The notes beneath the pieces are model-generated. The model saw only the letters and a list, made by a program, of their open reading frames with translations, was not told the DNA's origin and did no database searches. From contig CAAEKI010000216.1 of assembly GCA_900756495.1 (NCBI GenBank), positions 1-26,805 of the forward strand: a DNA stretch of 26,805 nucleotides. Direction: 5' to 3'. Positions 1 to 7,570 of this stretch are shown here, piece by piece (the stretch's first letter is position 1; each line of letters opens with the position of its first letter). The translations under genes and the position numbers were made by a program. The DNA is from an uncultured Oscillospiraceae bacterium (GTDB lineage Bacteria; Bacillota; Clostridia; Oscillospirales; Oscillospiraceae).

Positions 1-1
1 C

Positions 2-112
2 GCCGCCAAAGGGGATCCCAGCCAGCTCACCGGGCTGCTCAATCAGGTGATGCAGAGCAAGGAGGGGGCCCAGGTAGTGGGGCGTCTCACCGACACTCTG
101 CCCAAAAAGTAA
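2..112 (+). CDS. C-terminal end of a small hypothetical protein (partial)
   Basis: An open frame runs from the window edge to a TAA at 110-112 and gives 36 residues ending LTDTLPKK. The start lies outside the window. It is followed after 27 bp by another small gene on the same strand with a GGAAGGAGG ribosome binding site (about 121-129), which suggests a common transcript. I do not recognise the family. The visible part is hydrophilic with one short amphipathic stretch (LTGLLNQVMQ) that resembles the start of the next protein, so the two may be related. No function is proposed. Confidence 0.55.
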   Translation, partial: AAKGDPSQLTGLLNQVMQSKEGAQVVGRLTDTLPKK

Positions 113-139
113 GCGTCCCCGGGAAGGAGGCCCGCGCCC

Positions 140-622
140 ATGGCTGAGTTTGAGGAAAAGCTGAATACGCTGCTTGGCGATCCGGAGGCCATGGGTCAGA
201 TCCTCTCTATCGCCAAAGCTCTGACCGGCGAGGGGGAGAAAGCTCCGGAATCCCAGGGACCTCCTCCGCCCCCCGCAGAAGAGGGCGGCAGCTCCCCCGC
301 CGGGCCCGCCGCCCCGGCTCAGACCGATTGGAGCGGCCTACTGGGCCTCTTGGGCGGACTGACCGGAGGCGGAGAGGGAACGGAGAGTCCGCTCTCCGCC
401 CTGGGAAATCTGGACCCCAGGCTCATCCAGACCGCTGTCACCCTCTTTGGCGAATACAGCGCTACCGACGATCGAAAGGTGGCCCTTCTCCGCGCGCTGA
501 AGCCCTTCCTCAAGGAAGAGCGCTATGCCAAGGTAGATAAGGCCATTCAAATCGCCAAGCTGTCCCGTGTCATTCGGGTGGCTTTCCAGCTCTTCAAGGA
601 AAGGGGCGAGGGGGATGTATAA
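140..622 (+). CDS. Hypothetical protein with Pro-rich linker
   Basis: This 160-residue protein starts at an ATG preceded by a GGAAGGAGG-type ribosome binding site. Residues 1-30 form an amphipathic start (EEKLNTLLGDPEAMGQIL). Residues 35-60 are a Pro/Ala/Gly-rich low-complexity linker. Residues 65-80 are Gly/Leu-rich, and the last 70 residues look helical and basic (RKVALLRALKPFLKEERYAKVDKA). There is no signal peptide or clear membrane segment. The stop overlaps the next gene by 8 bp, so the two are probably translationally coupled. I have an impression of similar paired small proteins in other Clostridia, but I cannot name the family and propose no function. Confidence 0.8.
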   Translation: MAEFEEKLNTLLGDPEAMGQILSIAKALTGEGEKAPESQGPPPPPAEEGGSSPAGPAAPAQTDWSGLLGLLGGLTGGGEGTESPLSALGNLDPRLIQTAVTLFGEYSATDDRKVALLRALKPFLKEERYAKVDKAIQIAKLSRVIRVAFQLFKERGEGDV

Positions 623-929
623 CCGCTATATCCCGTCGGGGACCTCCTATACCCGCATCCTTGAAGAGGATGCGGCTCCCTTCCGCCCATCGGAGCGGGA
701 GCCCGGTCCGCCGCCCCGGGAGCCGCAGGGCGAACCGCTTCAGCCGGAACCGGAGTCCGCAGAAAAGAAGAAGGGCGGCCTGGCCGGACTGCTCAAGGGG
801 CTCAAGCTGGACGGCCTGGATACCGGTGATATCCTGCTTCTGCTCATCCTCCTGTTCCTTTTCCTGGAGGGGGACGACATGGAGCTTATCATCACACTGG
901 GCCTGCTCCTGCTGCTGGGGCTGGATTAG
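615..929 (+). CDS. Hypothetical protein with Leu-rich hydrophobic C-terminus
   Basis: A 104-residue protein starts at ATG 615 (MYNRYIPSG). That start has a purine-rich AAGGAAAGGGGCGAGGGGG leader and overlaps the previous gene by 8 bp. An in-frame ATG at 567 lies deep inside that gene and is less likely. The N-terminal half is hydrophilic and Pro/Glu-rich. The C-terminal third is extremely Leu-rich: two hydrophobic runs separated by EGDDMEL, possibly a membrane hairpin. The TAG stop at 927-929 coincides with the left TA junction of a MITE-like repeat. The inferred empty site would still read TAG, so the insertion seems not to have changed the protein. The role is unknown. Confidence 0.78.
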   Translation: MYNRYIPSGTSYTRILEEDAAPFRPSEREPGPPPREPQGEPLQPEPESAEKKKGGLAGLLKGLKLDGLDTGDILLLLILLFLFLEGDDMELIITLGLLLLLGLD

Positions 930-1089
930 GCCTTGTATGAAAAAAGTCAAAACGCCCAAACGGCGGATCATTTTCTGCCTTACAGCGTAAAAAATTCTTG
1001 AAATACACAACGTATTCCTGCGAATTTTTGCCTTGTCTGGCGGAAAAATCTCTCGCCGTTGGACATTCCGCCATTTTTCAAACAAGGCC
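929..1089 (+). repeat. MITE-like repeat, copy 1
   Basis: This 161-bp element begins GGCCTTGTATGAAAAA and ends with the near inverted complement TTTTTCAAACAAGGCC. TA lies on each side (927-928 and 1090-1091). Inside is an imperfect palindrome, AAATTC..GAAATAC around ACAACGTATTCCTGCGAATTT, and paired GGCGGA/TCCGCC blocks, so the sequence can fold extensively. Two further copies lie at 12811-12972 and 15469-15629 (inverted). No coding capacity or transposase is present. TA flanks and short terminal inverted repeats are typical of non-autonomous IS630/Tc1-mariner-type elements; that assignment is inference. Confidence 0.85.
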
Positions 1090-1104
1090 TAGGCCCTGCA
1101 TTCC

Positions 1105-1153
1105 CGCCTGCCCGACCGCCCTTTCAGCAGTGCTCCGGGCGGTTGGGCAGGCG
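1105..1153. terminator. Hairpin between convergent genes
   Basis: Arms at 1105-1121 and 1137-1153 pair over 17 bp with one mismatch, with a 15-nt loop. The hairpin lies between a plus-strand gene ending at 929 and a minus-strand gene ending at 1174. Neither side has the T-run expected right after the stem, so it may be a bidirectional terminator or an mRNA 3'-end stabiliser. Confidence 0.5.
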
Positions 1154-1173
1154 AAAAAGCGGCGCGTGGTTAT

Positions 1174-1941
1174 TTATTGGACAACGGTGTGCAGCACCGT
1201 TCCATCGGGCAGCTCGTAGCGGGTATCCGGCGGGACGGGCCGTTCTACGGTATAAGCGCTCATGGATGAGAGCAGCGTCTCTCCCTCCAGCGTTTCGGCG
1301 GACACCAGAAGGCCGCTCTCCACAGAGATCCAGTAGCGATCCCGGTAGCCCAGCTCGTTCTCGGCCACCTCCACATAGACGCAGGACAGGCCCCCCCGCT
1401 CCTCATACCCGGCGGCGGTAATGGTCTTCTTATCCAAATCCAGTACATCCTCATAGGTAGGAATCCGCTGTCCCTCCAGATCGGCCGATCGCTCGTCGGC
1501 CGGAGCGGAGGCCGCCTCCTGGTCTCCGTCGTACCACCACCAAACCGTCTCACCGCCCACAATCGAGGTGCGCACCGTCCCGCTGCTCCAGACAGCCTCC
1601 GTCCGGGTCCAGCCGTAGTCCACCCAGACTCTGGCGGTGGTCACGCCGCTTCCTCCCTCCCAGAAGTCCTCCAGAGTGACCTCCCGGTAATAGCTGTCCG
1701 GCCGGGTTAAGGTGGCTATTACGTTCTGCACGGTATCCGGGGTCACCTCCACCCGCACCAGCCCGGTGCCATCTGCGTTCTCTCCCGGCCCTTCTCCCGG
1801 CCCGTTGGCCCCGGACAGGGTGGGCAGAACAATGGGGTCCAGATCGGTGGAGAACAGGTTCAGTCCAAAGCTGGCCAGCACCGCAACCCCGATCACGGCA
1901 GCGATGAGGACCACCAGAATATTGCGCTTGTTGTTCTCCAC
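1174..1941 (-). CDS. Membrane-anchored LolA/RseB-like protein
   Basis: A 255-residue protein. GTG 1941 is preferred because GGAGGTG lies 9 nt upstream; the GTG at 1953 is part of that ribosome binding site. Residues 6-26 (RNILVVLIAAVIGVAVLASF) form one N-terminal membrane segment. A Gly/Pro-rich linker and an extracytoplasmic domain follow. The pattern of strands (TTARVWVDYG, WYDGD, DRYWISVESGLLV, TLLSSMSAYTVERPV) resembles the LolA/RseB lipoprotein-carrier fold: substrate peptide, then a sheet using 'conversion of the residual to the next'. The family call is by eye and moderate. It follows wecB on the same strand, so a cell-envelope role in the same operon is plausible. Confidence 0.7.
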   Translation of the reverse strand: MENNKRNILVVLIAAVIGVAVLASFGLNLFSTDLDPIVLPTLSGANGPGEGPGENADGTGLVRVEVTPDTVQNVIATLTRPDSYYREVTLEDFWEGGSGVTTARVWVDYGWTRTEAVWSSGTVRTSIVGGETVWWWYDGDQEAASAPADERSADLEGQRIPTYEDVLDLDKKTITAAGYEERGGLSCVYVEVAENELGYRDRYWISVESGLLVSAETLEGETLLSSMSAYTVERPVPPDTRYELPDGTVLHTVVQ

Positions 1942-1989
1942 AGGACGCTTCACCTCCAGGCGGCCGCCCGCCGCCCCACTCCGAACTCG

Positions 1990-3135
1990 CTACGCCCCGA
2001 AGGGCTCCGGCGGCTGTGCTCTCATATCAAACTTCCACTCGATGGCGTCCACAATCCGGCGGCAGGCGCAGCCGTCCCCATAGGGGTTGACAGCGCGGGC
2101 CATTTCCGCATAGGCCGCCGGATGCTCCAGCAGTTCGGCGCCCATACGGAATACCGCCTCCTCCTCTGTTCCAGCAATCCTGACCGTGCCCGCAGTCACC
2201 GCCTCAGGCCGCTCAGTCTCCCGGCGCAGGACAAGCACAGGCTTGCCCAGGGCGGGCGCCTCCTCCTGGAGCCCGCCCGAGTCGGTCATCACAAACGAGC
2301 AGCGGGCCATGAGGTTGTGCATCTCCTCCACATCCAGCGGATCGATCAGGTGAATGCGCGGATGCCCGGACAGATACTGGCTCGCCGCCTCCCGCACCAC
2401 GGGTGAGAGATGGACCGGGTACACCAGCTCGGCCTCGGAGTGGGTCTCCACCAGCCGGCGCAGGGCGTTCATAATCTGGACCATCGGCGCGCCGTAGTTC
2501 TCCCTCCGGTGGCAGGTAACCAGAATCACTTTTTTCCCATCATAATCCAGCTCGTTCAGGAGGGGCAGGGAAAAGCAAAAGTTTTCGGTCACCGTAGTCT
2601 TCAGCGCGTCGATCACCGTGTTGCCTGTCACGAAAACTCCCTCGGTGATCCCTTCTGCCGCAAGGTTCCTGCGGTTGAGCTCCGTTGGGCAGAAGTGGAG
2701 CGCGGCAATATCGCTCACCAGCGTGCGGTTGATCTCCTCCGGGAAGGGAGAGTACTTGTCCCAGGTCCGCAGCCCGGCCTCCACATGTCCCACGGGAATC
2801 TGCTGGTAAAAGGCGGCCAGCGCCCCGGAAAAGGTGGTGGAGGTATCCCCGTGGACCAGCACCAAGTCGGGCCGCGCCTTCTGCAGCACGTCCTCCATGC
2901 CCAGCAGGCACTTGGTCGTAATGGTGGACAGGGTCTGGCGTGGCTCCATGATATTCAGATCAAAATCAGGCGTGATGCCAAAGATGGAGAGTACAGAATC
3001 CAGCATTTCTCTGTGCTGGGCGGTGACGCAGCACAAACTCTCCACGCCGCTTCGACCCTCCAGTTCCCTGACCAGAGGAGCCATTTTGATGGCCTCCGGA
3101 CGGGTTCCGAAAATGGTCATGACACGGATACTCAC
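1990..3135 (-). CDS. wecB: UDP-N-acetylglucosamine 2-epimerase (non-hydrolysing)
   Basis: This 381-residue protein interconverts UDP-GlcNAc and UDP-ManNAc in the cytoplasm and supplies ManNAc for teichoic acid linkage units or capsules. The signature GTRPEAIKMAPL lies at residues 10-21. VHGDTSTT, HVEAGLRT, the CHRRENYG segment and the C-terminal SGGLQEEAP motif are all present, as expected for WecB/MnaA. The length matches the family. Its ATG overlaps the tagO stop by 4 bp (ATGA), so the two are translationally coupled. Pairing with a TagO/WecA-type transferase supports a role in wall-polymer linkage-unit synthesis. I see no defect. Confidence 0.95.
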   Translation of the reverse strand: MSIRVMTIFGTRPEAIKMAPLVRELEGRSGVESLCCVTAQHREMLDSVLSIFGITPDFDLNIMEPRQTLSTITTKCLLGMEDVLQKARPDLVLVHGDTSTTFSGALAAFYQQIPVGHVEAGLRTWDKYSPFPEEINRTLVSDIAALHFCPTELNRRNLAAEGITEGVFVTGNTVIDALKTTVTENFCFSLPLLNELDYDGKKVILVTCHRRENYGAPMVQIMNALRRLVETHSEAELVYPVHLSPVVREAASQYLSGHPRIHLIDPLDVEEMHNLMARCSFVMTDSGGLQEEAPALGKPVLVLRRETERPEAVTAGTVRIAGTEEEAVFRMGAELLEHPAAYAEMARAVNPYGDGCACRRIVDAIEWKFDMRAQPPEPFGA

Positions 3136-4253
3136 GGCTTTTCCTCCCCTTCTCCGCCCTTCTCCCCGGGCTCGTCCTCCGGCGCTTCGCCGCTTCGTTT
3201 TCCATTCCGGCGCCCGGTGTTGCCGGTGTAGATCAGGGCGGCCAGCGCCCCGGCGAAGCAGAGGGCCAGCAGCAGGATCATCGCCTTGATGGGGCCGCTG
3301 GTGGTGAGCACCACGGCGGACAGGCCCAGAATCGCGCTGATGACATAGAGCACGGCCACCGCCTGCTTCTGATTAAAGCCCATGTCAATGAGCCGGTGGT
3401 GGACGTGGCTGCGGTCGGCCTGCATGGGGCTCTGTCCGTGGGCAATGCGGCGGATAAACGCAAAGCAGGTGTCGAAAATCGGCAGGCCCAGCATAAGAAA
3501 AGGTACTGCAAAGGAGATGATGGTATAGAATTTAAAGAGTCCCTGAATGGAAACCACCGCCAGAATATAGCCCAGGAAGGTGGATCCGGTGTCCCCCATA
3601 AATATTTTGGCCGGATTCAGGTTGTAGGGCAGAAATCCCAGGCATCCCCCGGCCAGGGCCGCCATCAGGATGGCCACCGGCGCGTCGGCCACCAGGAGTG
3701 AAATGACCAGCAGCGTCATGGAGCTGATGGTGGACACGCCGCACGCAAGGCCATCCAGTCCGTCAATGAGGTTGACGGCGTTGGTGATGGCCACAATCCA
3801 GATGACGGTGGCCGGAATGGACAGCCAGCCCAGATTCCAATAGGGGTCGGCGGAGAAGATATTGGGGTTGGAGAATGTCTGAATCACATTACCGGAAAAG
3901 GCGGCCACCAGGGCTGCCACAATCTGTACCACCAGCTTAAGCTTGGCAGACAGGGCGTAGATATCGTCAAAAATCCCCAGTACCACAATGATGACCGCGC
4001 CTAACAGCATACCCCGAATCTGGCCGGTCAGCTCCACAAACAGCAGCACGGAGAGCAAAAACCCCAGGAAAATTGCCAAGCCTCCCATCCGCGGAATGGG
4101 GTGATTATGCATCCGGCGGGCGTCCTTGGGCACATCCACCGCCCCCACTCGCTGGGCCAGAGATTTTACCACCGGCGTAGCCACAAGGGCCACCAGGAAA
4201 GCCGCAACTAGGGCCGCCGCCACAATGCCGATGAGCTGCAATTCTATTTTCAT
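3132..4253 (-). CDS. tagO: Undecaprenyl-phosphate GlcNAc-1-phosphate transferase (TagO/WecA, MraY family)
   Basis: A 373-residue integral membrane enzyme that transfers GlcNAc-1-P from UDP-GlcNAc to undecaprenyl phosphate, the first step of teichoic acid and other wall glycopolymers. The catalytic motifs are intact: DD at 96-97 (GIFDDIYALSAK), NLIDGLDGLA at 161-170, GDTGS at 220-224, and HVHHRLID at 283-290. About ten to eleven hydrophobic segments are visible, and the tail is charged and disordered (residues ~345-373). AAAGGAG lies 12 nt upstream of the ATG. The gene starts 36 bp after trpS and overlaps wecB, which suggests one trpS-tagO-wecB transcript. Confidence 0.94.
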   Translation of the reverse strand: MKIELQLIGIVAAALVAAFLVALVATPVVKSLAQRVGAVDVPKDARRMHNHPIPRMGGLAIFLGFLLSVLLFVELTGQIRGMLLGAVIIVVLGIFDDIYALSAKLKLVVQIVAALVAAFSGNVIQTFSNPNIFSADPYWNLGWLSIPATVIWIVAITNAVNLIDGLDGLACGVSTISSMTLLVISLLVADAPVAILMAALAGGCLGFLPYNLNPAKIFMGDTGSTFLGYILAVVSIQGLFKFYTIISFAVPFLMLGLPIFDTCFAFIRRIAHGQSPMQADRSHVHHRLIDMGFNQKQAVAVLYVISAILGLSAVVLTTSGPIKAMILLLALCFAGALAALIYTGNTGRRNGKRSGEAPEDEPGEKGGEGEEKP

Positions 4254-4289
4254 TGGTGTGAAACGCTCCTTTTATCGGTACAGGCGGTG

Positions 4290-5291
4290 TTAACGGGGCA
4301 GAAAGCCCACCTTTTTGTAGACCTTGCGCAAAGTCTTGTTGGCAATCACGCCGGCCCGCTCCGCGCCGGCGCGGTAGACGCCCTCCAGATATGCCTTGTC
4401 GGAGAGCAGCCGTTCGGTCTCCTCCCGGATGGGACGCAGGATCTCCACCACGGCCTCCCCTACCACGGGCTTAAAAGCGCCGTAGCCCTTGCCGTCAAAC
4501 TCCCGCTCAATCGCGTCAAAGCTCTTCCCGGTCACGGCGGAGTAAATGCTCATCAGGTTGGCCACGCCGGGCTTGTTCTGCGGGTCATAGCGCACACAGC
4601 GCTCGGTGTCGCTGTCCGTAACGGCCCGCTTGAACTTGCGCATAATGTCCTCCGGCTTCTCCAACAGGAATACGCAGCCCTCTGGCCCGGATTTGCTCAT
4701 CTTGCTCTCCGGAGCGTTCAGGCTCATGACCCGGGCGCCCGTCTTTGGAATATAGGGCGCAGGCATCTTGAACACATCGCCGTAGATGTGGTTGAAGCGG
4801 TTGGCCACGTCCCGGCAGATCTCCACGTGCTGCTTCTGGTCTTCACCCACAGGCACATAGTCGGGCTGATAGAGCAGAATGTCCGCCGCCATAAGGCAGG
4901 GATAGGTAAACAGGCCGGCGTTGATATTGTCCGCGTTCTTGGCGGACTTATCCTTGAACTGCGTCATGCGGGAGAGCTCTCCGAACATGGTGTAGCAGTC
5001 CAGCACCCAGCCCAGCTCCGCGTGGGCGGGCACATGGCTCTGGACAAAAATCGTATTCTTCTCCGGATCCAGGCCGCAGGCGATATAGGTCGCGATCTGG
5101 GTCAGCGTGCGCCGGCGCAGGTCGGCGGGATTCTGGCGCACGGTGATGGTATGCAGGTCAGCCATGAACCAATAACATTCAAACTGGTCGGACAGCTCTG
5201 CCCAATTCTTGATGGCCCCCAGGTAATTGCCCAGATGGAGCTCGCCGCTGGGCTGGATGCCGGAGAGCAGAACCTTTTTTTCGTTTTCCAT
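4290..5291 (-). CDS. trpS: Tryptophan-tRNA ligase
   Basis: This 333-residue class I synthetase charges tRNA-Trp. The HIGH-type signature HLGN is at residues 19-22 within SGIQPSGELHLGNYLGA, and KMSKS is at 197-201. QSHVPAHAELGW and ILLYQPDYVPVGEDQKQHVE are also typical of TrpRS. Start ATG 5291 (MENEKKVLLSG) has AAGAGGTG about 11 nt upstream; the upstream in-frame extension has no homology features. A promoter 63 bp upstream (5354-5382) gives a leader of only about 55 nt, too short for a T-box. The gene is divergent from gltX. Confidence 0.96.
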   Translation of the reverse strand: MENEKKVLLSGIQPSGELHLGNYLGAIKNWAELSDQFECYWFMADLHTITVRQNPADLRRRTLTQIATYIACGLDPEKNTIFVQSHVPAHAELGWVLDCYTMFGELSRMTQFKDKSAKNADNINAGLFTYPCLMAADILLYQPDYVPVGEDQKQHVEICRDVANRFNHIYGDVFKMPAPYIPKTGARVMSLNAPESKMSKSGPEGCVFLLEKPEDIMRKFKRAVTDSDTERCVRYDPQNKPGVANLMSIYSAVTGKSFDAIEREFDGKGYGAFKPVVGEAVVEILRPIREETERLLSDKAYLEGVYRAGAERAGVIANKTLRKVYKKVGFLPR

Positions 5292-5353
5292 TGTTAAAAC
5301 GCACCTCTTAACCAGTGATTTTCTCGGGTGGACATAAAATCCCATGTTGAATT

Positions 5354-5382
5354 ATCATACCATATCCAAAGTCCCTTGACAA
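5354..5382 (-). promoter_or_regulatory. trpS promoter
   Basis: Read on the minus strand, TTGTCA (5377-5382), a 17-bp spacer and TATGAT (5354-5359) form a good housekeeping promoter. Its -35 box overlaps the -35 box of the opposing gltX promoter. Confidence 0.75.
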
Positions 5383-5404
5383 TCCTAACCTAAAAAAATA
5401 GAAT
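5376..5404 (+). promoter_or_regulatory. gltX promoter
   Basis: A perfect TTGACA (5376-5381), a 17-bp spacer and TAGAAT (5399-5404) lie 33 bp before the gltX ATG. The -35 box overlaps that of the divergent trpS promoter by five bases. Confidence 0.78.
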
Positions 5405-5437
5405 AGGAGGACAGACGTTAAAAAAGGGGTTTTTCCT

Positions 5438-6928
5438 ATGGATATGAAATGGTTTGACGAGATGGAGGCACGTATCCCCCGCGGCGAAGTCCGCACACGG
5501 TTCGCCCCCTCCCCCACCGGCTACATGCATGTGGGCAACCTGCGCACCGCCCTGTATACCTGGCTCATTGCACGGCATGCCGGAGGCAAGTTTATTCTGC
5601 GCATTGAGGACACCGATCAGGGCCGTCTGGTGGAGGGAGCGGTGGAGGTCATCTATGCCACCCTGCGCAAGTGCGGCCTCACCTGGGACGAAGGGCCCGA
5701 TGTGGGCGGGGACGTGGGGCCCTATATCCAGACCGAGCGCCGGAATCTCTACGGCAGATATGCCGATCTGCTTGTAGAACGCGGCTACGCCTACCGCTGC
5801 TTCTGCGATAAGGAGCGGCTGGAGTCCCTCCACGGCGAAAACGGCCTGGGCGGGTACGACGGGCACTGCCGGGAACTCCCTCAATCGGAGATAGACGAAA
5901 AACTGGCGGCCGGGGTTCCCTATGTCATCCGGCAGAAGATCCCCCGGGAGGGAACCACTACCTTCTCCGACGCTGTCTTTGGGGACATCACCGTGGAGAA
6001 CGCCACCCTGGACGACCAGGTGCTGATGAAGTCGGACGGGCTGCCCACCTATAACTTCGCCAACGTGGTGGACGACCACCTCATGGGCATCACCCACGTG
6101 GTACGGGGCTCCGAGTACCTCTCCTCCGCTCCCAAGTACAACCTGCTCTACCAGGCCTTCGGCTGGGATGTCCCCACCTATATTCACTGCTCCCCCGTCA
6201 TGCGGGACCAGCACAACAAGATGTCCAAGCGCCACGGAGATCCCTCCTATGAAGATCTGCTCTCCATGGGCTTTCTCTCTGAGGCGGTGGTAAACTACGT
6301 CACACTGCTGGGCTGGTCCCCCAAGGGCGCGGACAGCGAGCGGGAGTTCTTTACTCTGGACGAGCTGGCCGGAACATTCGACATCGGCGGCATCTCCAAG
6401 TCCCCCGCCATCTTCGACATCGAGAAGCTCAAATATTTCAACGCCAACTACCTGCGCGCCCTCTCCCCCGAGGACTTTTACGCCGGGGCCGAGCCCTATC
6501 TGAGGGAGGCCGTCAAGACCCCCGGCATCGACCTGAAGCTCATCGCCCCCCTGGTGCAGCCCCGGTGCGACACCTGGCTGGACATCGCCCCCCAGGTGGA
6601 CTTTTTCGACGCGTTGCCCGAATACTCCAACGAGCTCTATTGCCACAAGAAGATGAAGACCAATGAGGCGAACTCTCTTGAGGCTCTTCAGGCGATCCTT
6701 CCCGTGCTGGAAGCGCTCCCGGAGTGGACCAATGAGTCTATTCACGACGCCCTCATCGGCCTGGCCCAGCGGCTGGAGCTGAAAAACGGCCGCATCATGT
6801 GGCCGGTGCGCACCGCTCTATCCGGTAAAGCGGTCACTCCCGGCGGCGCGGTGGAGATCTGTCATATTCTCGGCAGGGACGAGGCCCTGCGGCGGATCCG
6901 CAGAGGCATCGAACAGCTGGGCGGCTAG
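5438..6928 (+). CDS. gltX: Glutamate-tRNA ligase
   Basis: A 496-residue class I synthetase that charges tRNA-Glu (and, in organisms lacking GlnRS, often tRNA-Gln as well). FAPSPTGYMHVGN (residues 22-34) holds the HIGH motif, KMSKR is at 261-265, and LRIEDTDQGR is present. CFC..(Y)DGHC in the catalytic-domain insert resembles the zinc-knuckle positions seen in some GluRS. The C-terminal ~150 residues match the anticodon-binding region in length. The ATG follows AAAAAGGGG at 8 nt. The stronger AGGAGG at 5405-5410 sits too close to the -10 box to be on the mRNA. The leader is short, with no T-box. Confidence 0.96.
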   Translation: MDMKWFDEMEARIPRGEVRTRFAPSPTGYMHVGNLRTALYTWLIARHAGGKFILRIEDTDQGRLVEGAVEVIYATLRKCGLTWDEGPDVGGDVGPYIQTERRNLYGRYADLLVERGYAYRCFCDKERLESLHGENGLGGYDGHCRELPQSEIDEKLAAGVPYVIRQKIPREGTTTFSDAVFGDITVENATLDDQVLMKSDGLPTYNFANVVDDHLMGITHVVRGSEYLSSAPKYNLLYQAFGWDVPTYIHCSPVMRDQHNKMSKRHGDPSYEDLLSMGFLSEAVVNYVTLLGWSPKGADSEREFFTLDELAGTFDIGGISKSPAIFDIEKLKYFNANYLRALSPEDFYAGAEPYLREAVKTPGIDLKLIAPLVQPRCDTWLDIAPQVDFFDALPEYSNELYCHKKMKTNEANSLEALQAILPVLEALPEWTNESIHDALIGLAQRLELKNGRIMWPVRTALSGKAVTPGGAVEICHILGRDEALRRIRRGIEQLGG

Positions 6929-6968
6929 GAGATACGGGCCGGCCGCCATGCGCCCGCTGTATTCTTTC

Positions 6969-7026
6969 GGTCCACATACGCTCCGGGCGCGCCGCCGTCT
7001 CCGACCCCCGGCGCGGCGGAACGTAT
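6969..7026. terminator. Possible GC-rich hairpin after gltX
   Basis: CATACG...CGCCGC and GCGGCG...CGTATG can pair around a GC-rich loop, with an asymmetric internal bulge. No T-run follows. It could end gltX transcription, but the support is weak. Confidence 0.3.
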
Positions 7027-7068
7027 GCTATGCGTTATCCTTCATTGACTGAAATCTGGAGTGCGGAT

Positions 7069-7422
7069 ATGAAAAAATGGTATGACGAGGAATATGAATT
7101 TCAGATCGAGGTGACAGGTTTCCTGCGCGGCAGCCGCACAGAGCGCTATTGCCGAAACGGCGAGGAAATCGGCGATACGTATACCTGTACCTATGGCTGC
7201 CCTGTCAATCCAGACGGGCAGGGGATTTGCTCCAAGGTAATGATGGTGCTGTTCCCAATTATGGAGGCTGTCAGAAGCGGTGGAGATCTGGAGAACATCG
7301 GTGGCAGCGGGAAATACTGCAAGGATGTTGTGTGCCCGGACGGCTGCGTGATCTTTAGGCTGACGGCAAAGAAACTTGGAAATGAAAATTTTTATAAAGG
7401 GAAATTCTTTGACCCCATTTGA
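7069..7422 (+). CDS. TIGR04076 family protein
   Basis: A 117-residue protein beginning MKKWYDEEYEF. This ATG has GGAG 7 nt upstream; the in-frame ATG at 7030 has no ribosome binding site. The middle (GICSKVMMVLFPIMEAVRSGGD) and the tail (CPDGCVIFRLTAKK) match my memory of the small TIGR04076 family, where Cys and GGD residues are conserved. Six to seven cysteines are scattered through it. The family has no established biochemical function, and none is proposed here. It lies alone between gltX (same strand) and the convergent sufE-like gene, separated from the latter by a long hairpin. Confidence 0.8.
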   Translation: MKKWYDEEYEFQIEVTGFLRGSRTERYCRNGEEIGDTYTCTYGCPVNPDGQGICSKVMMVLFPIMEAVRSGGDLENIGGSGKYCKDVVCPDGCVIFRLTAKKLGNENFYKGKFFDPI

Positions 7423-7479
7423 CAGATGACGCACGAACCATAGAGGCACGCCCAGCTACGTTCCCTCCAGTTGAAATAT

Positions 7480-7540
7480 GGACCAGCAAAGGTCTCCGCC
7501 CTCCACGGCCTGTATGGAGGGCGGAGACCTTTGCTGATCC
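7480..7540. terminator. Long inverted repeat, probable bidirectional terminator
   Basis: Arms at 7480-7505 and 7515-7540 pair over 26 bp with a single mismatch around a 9-nt loop. The hairpin lies between two convergent genes (stops at 7422 and 7571). It lacks a clear T-run on either side, so termination is inferred from position and stability. Confidence 0.6.
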
Positions 7541-7570
7541 ACGTTTCCAAGATAACGTCAGAAGGACACT

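Noticed and set aside
594-1085. 163-codon minus-strand frame across the third small gene and repeat copy 1
   Set aside because: It runs through the repeat and is antisense to a well-supported gene with a good ribosome binding site.
5292-5437. T-box riboswitch ahead of trpS or gltX
   Set aside because: The predicted leaders are only about 30-60 nt and contain no T-box sequence.
5390-6745. 451-codon frame antisense to gltX
   Set aside because: It mirrors GC-rich codon bias of gltX, which has all catalytic motifs. The same holds for the long frames opposite trpS (4287-5297), the DASS gene (11356-12684) and the YiiX-like gene (21758-23347).
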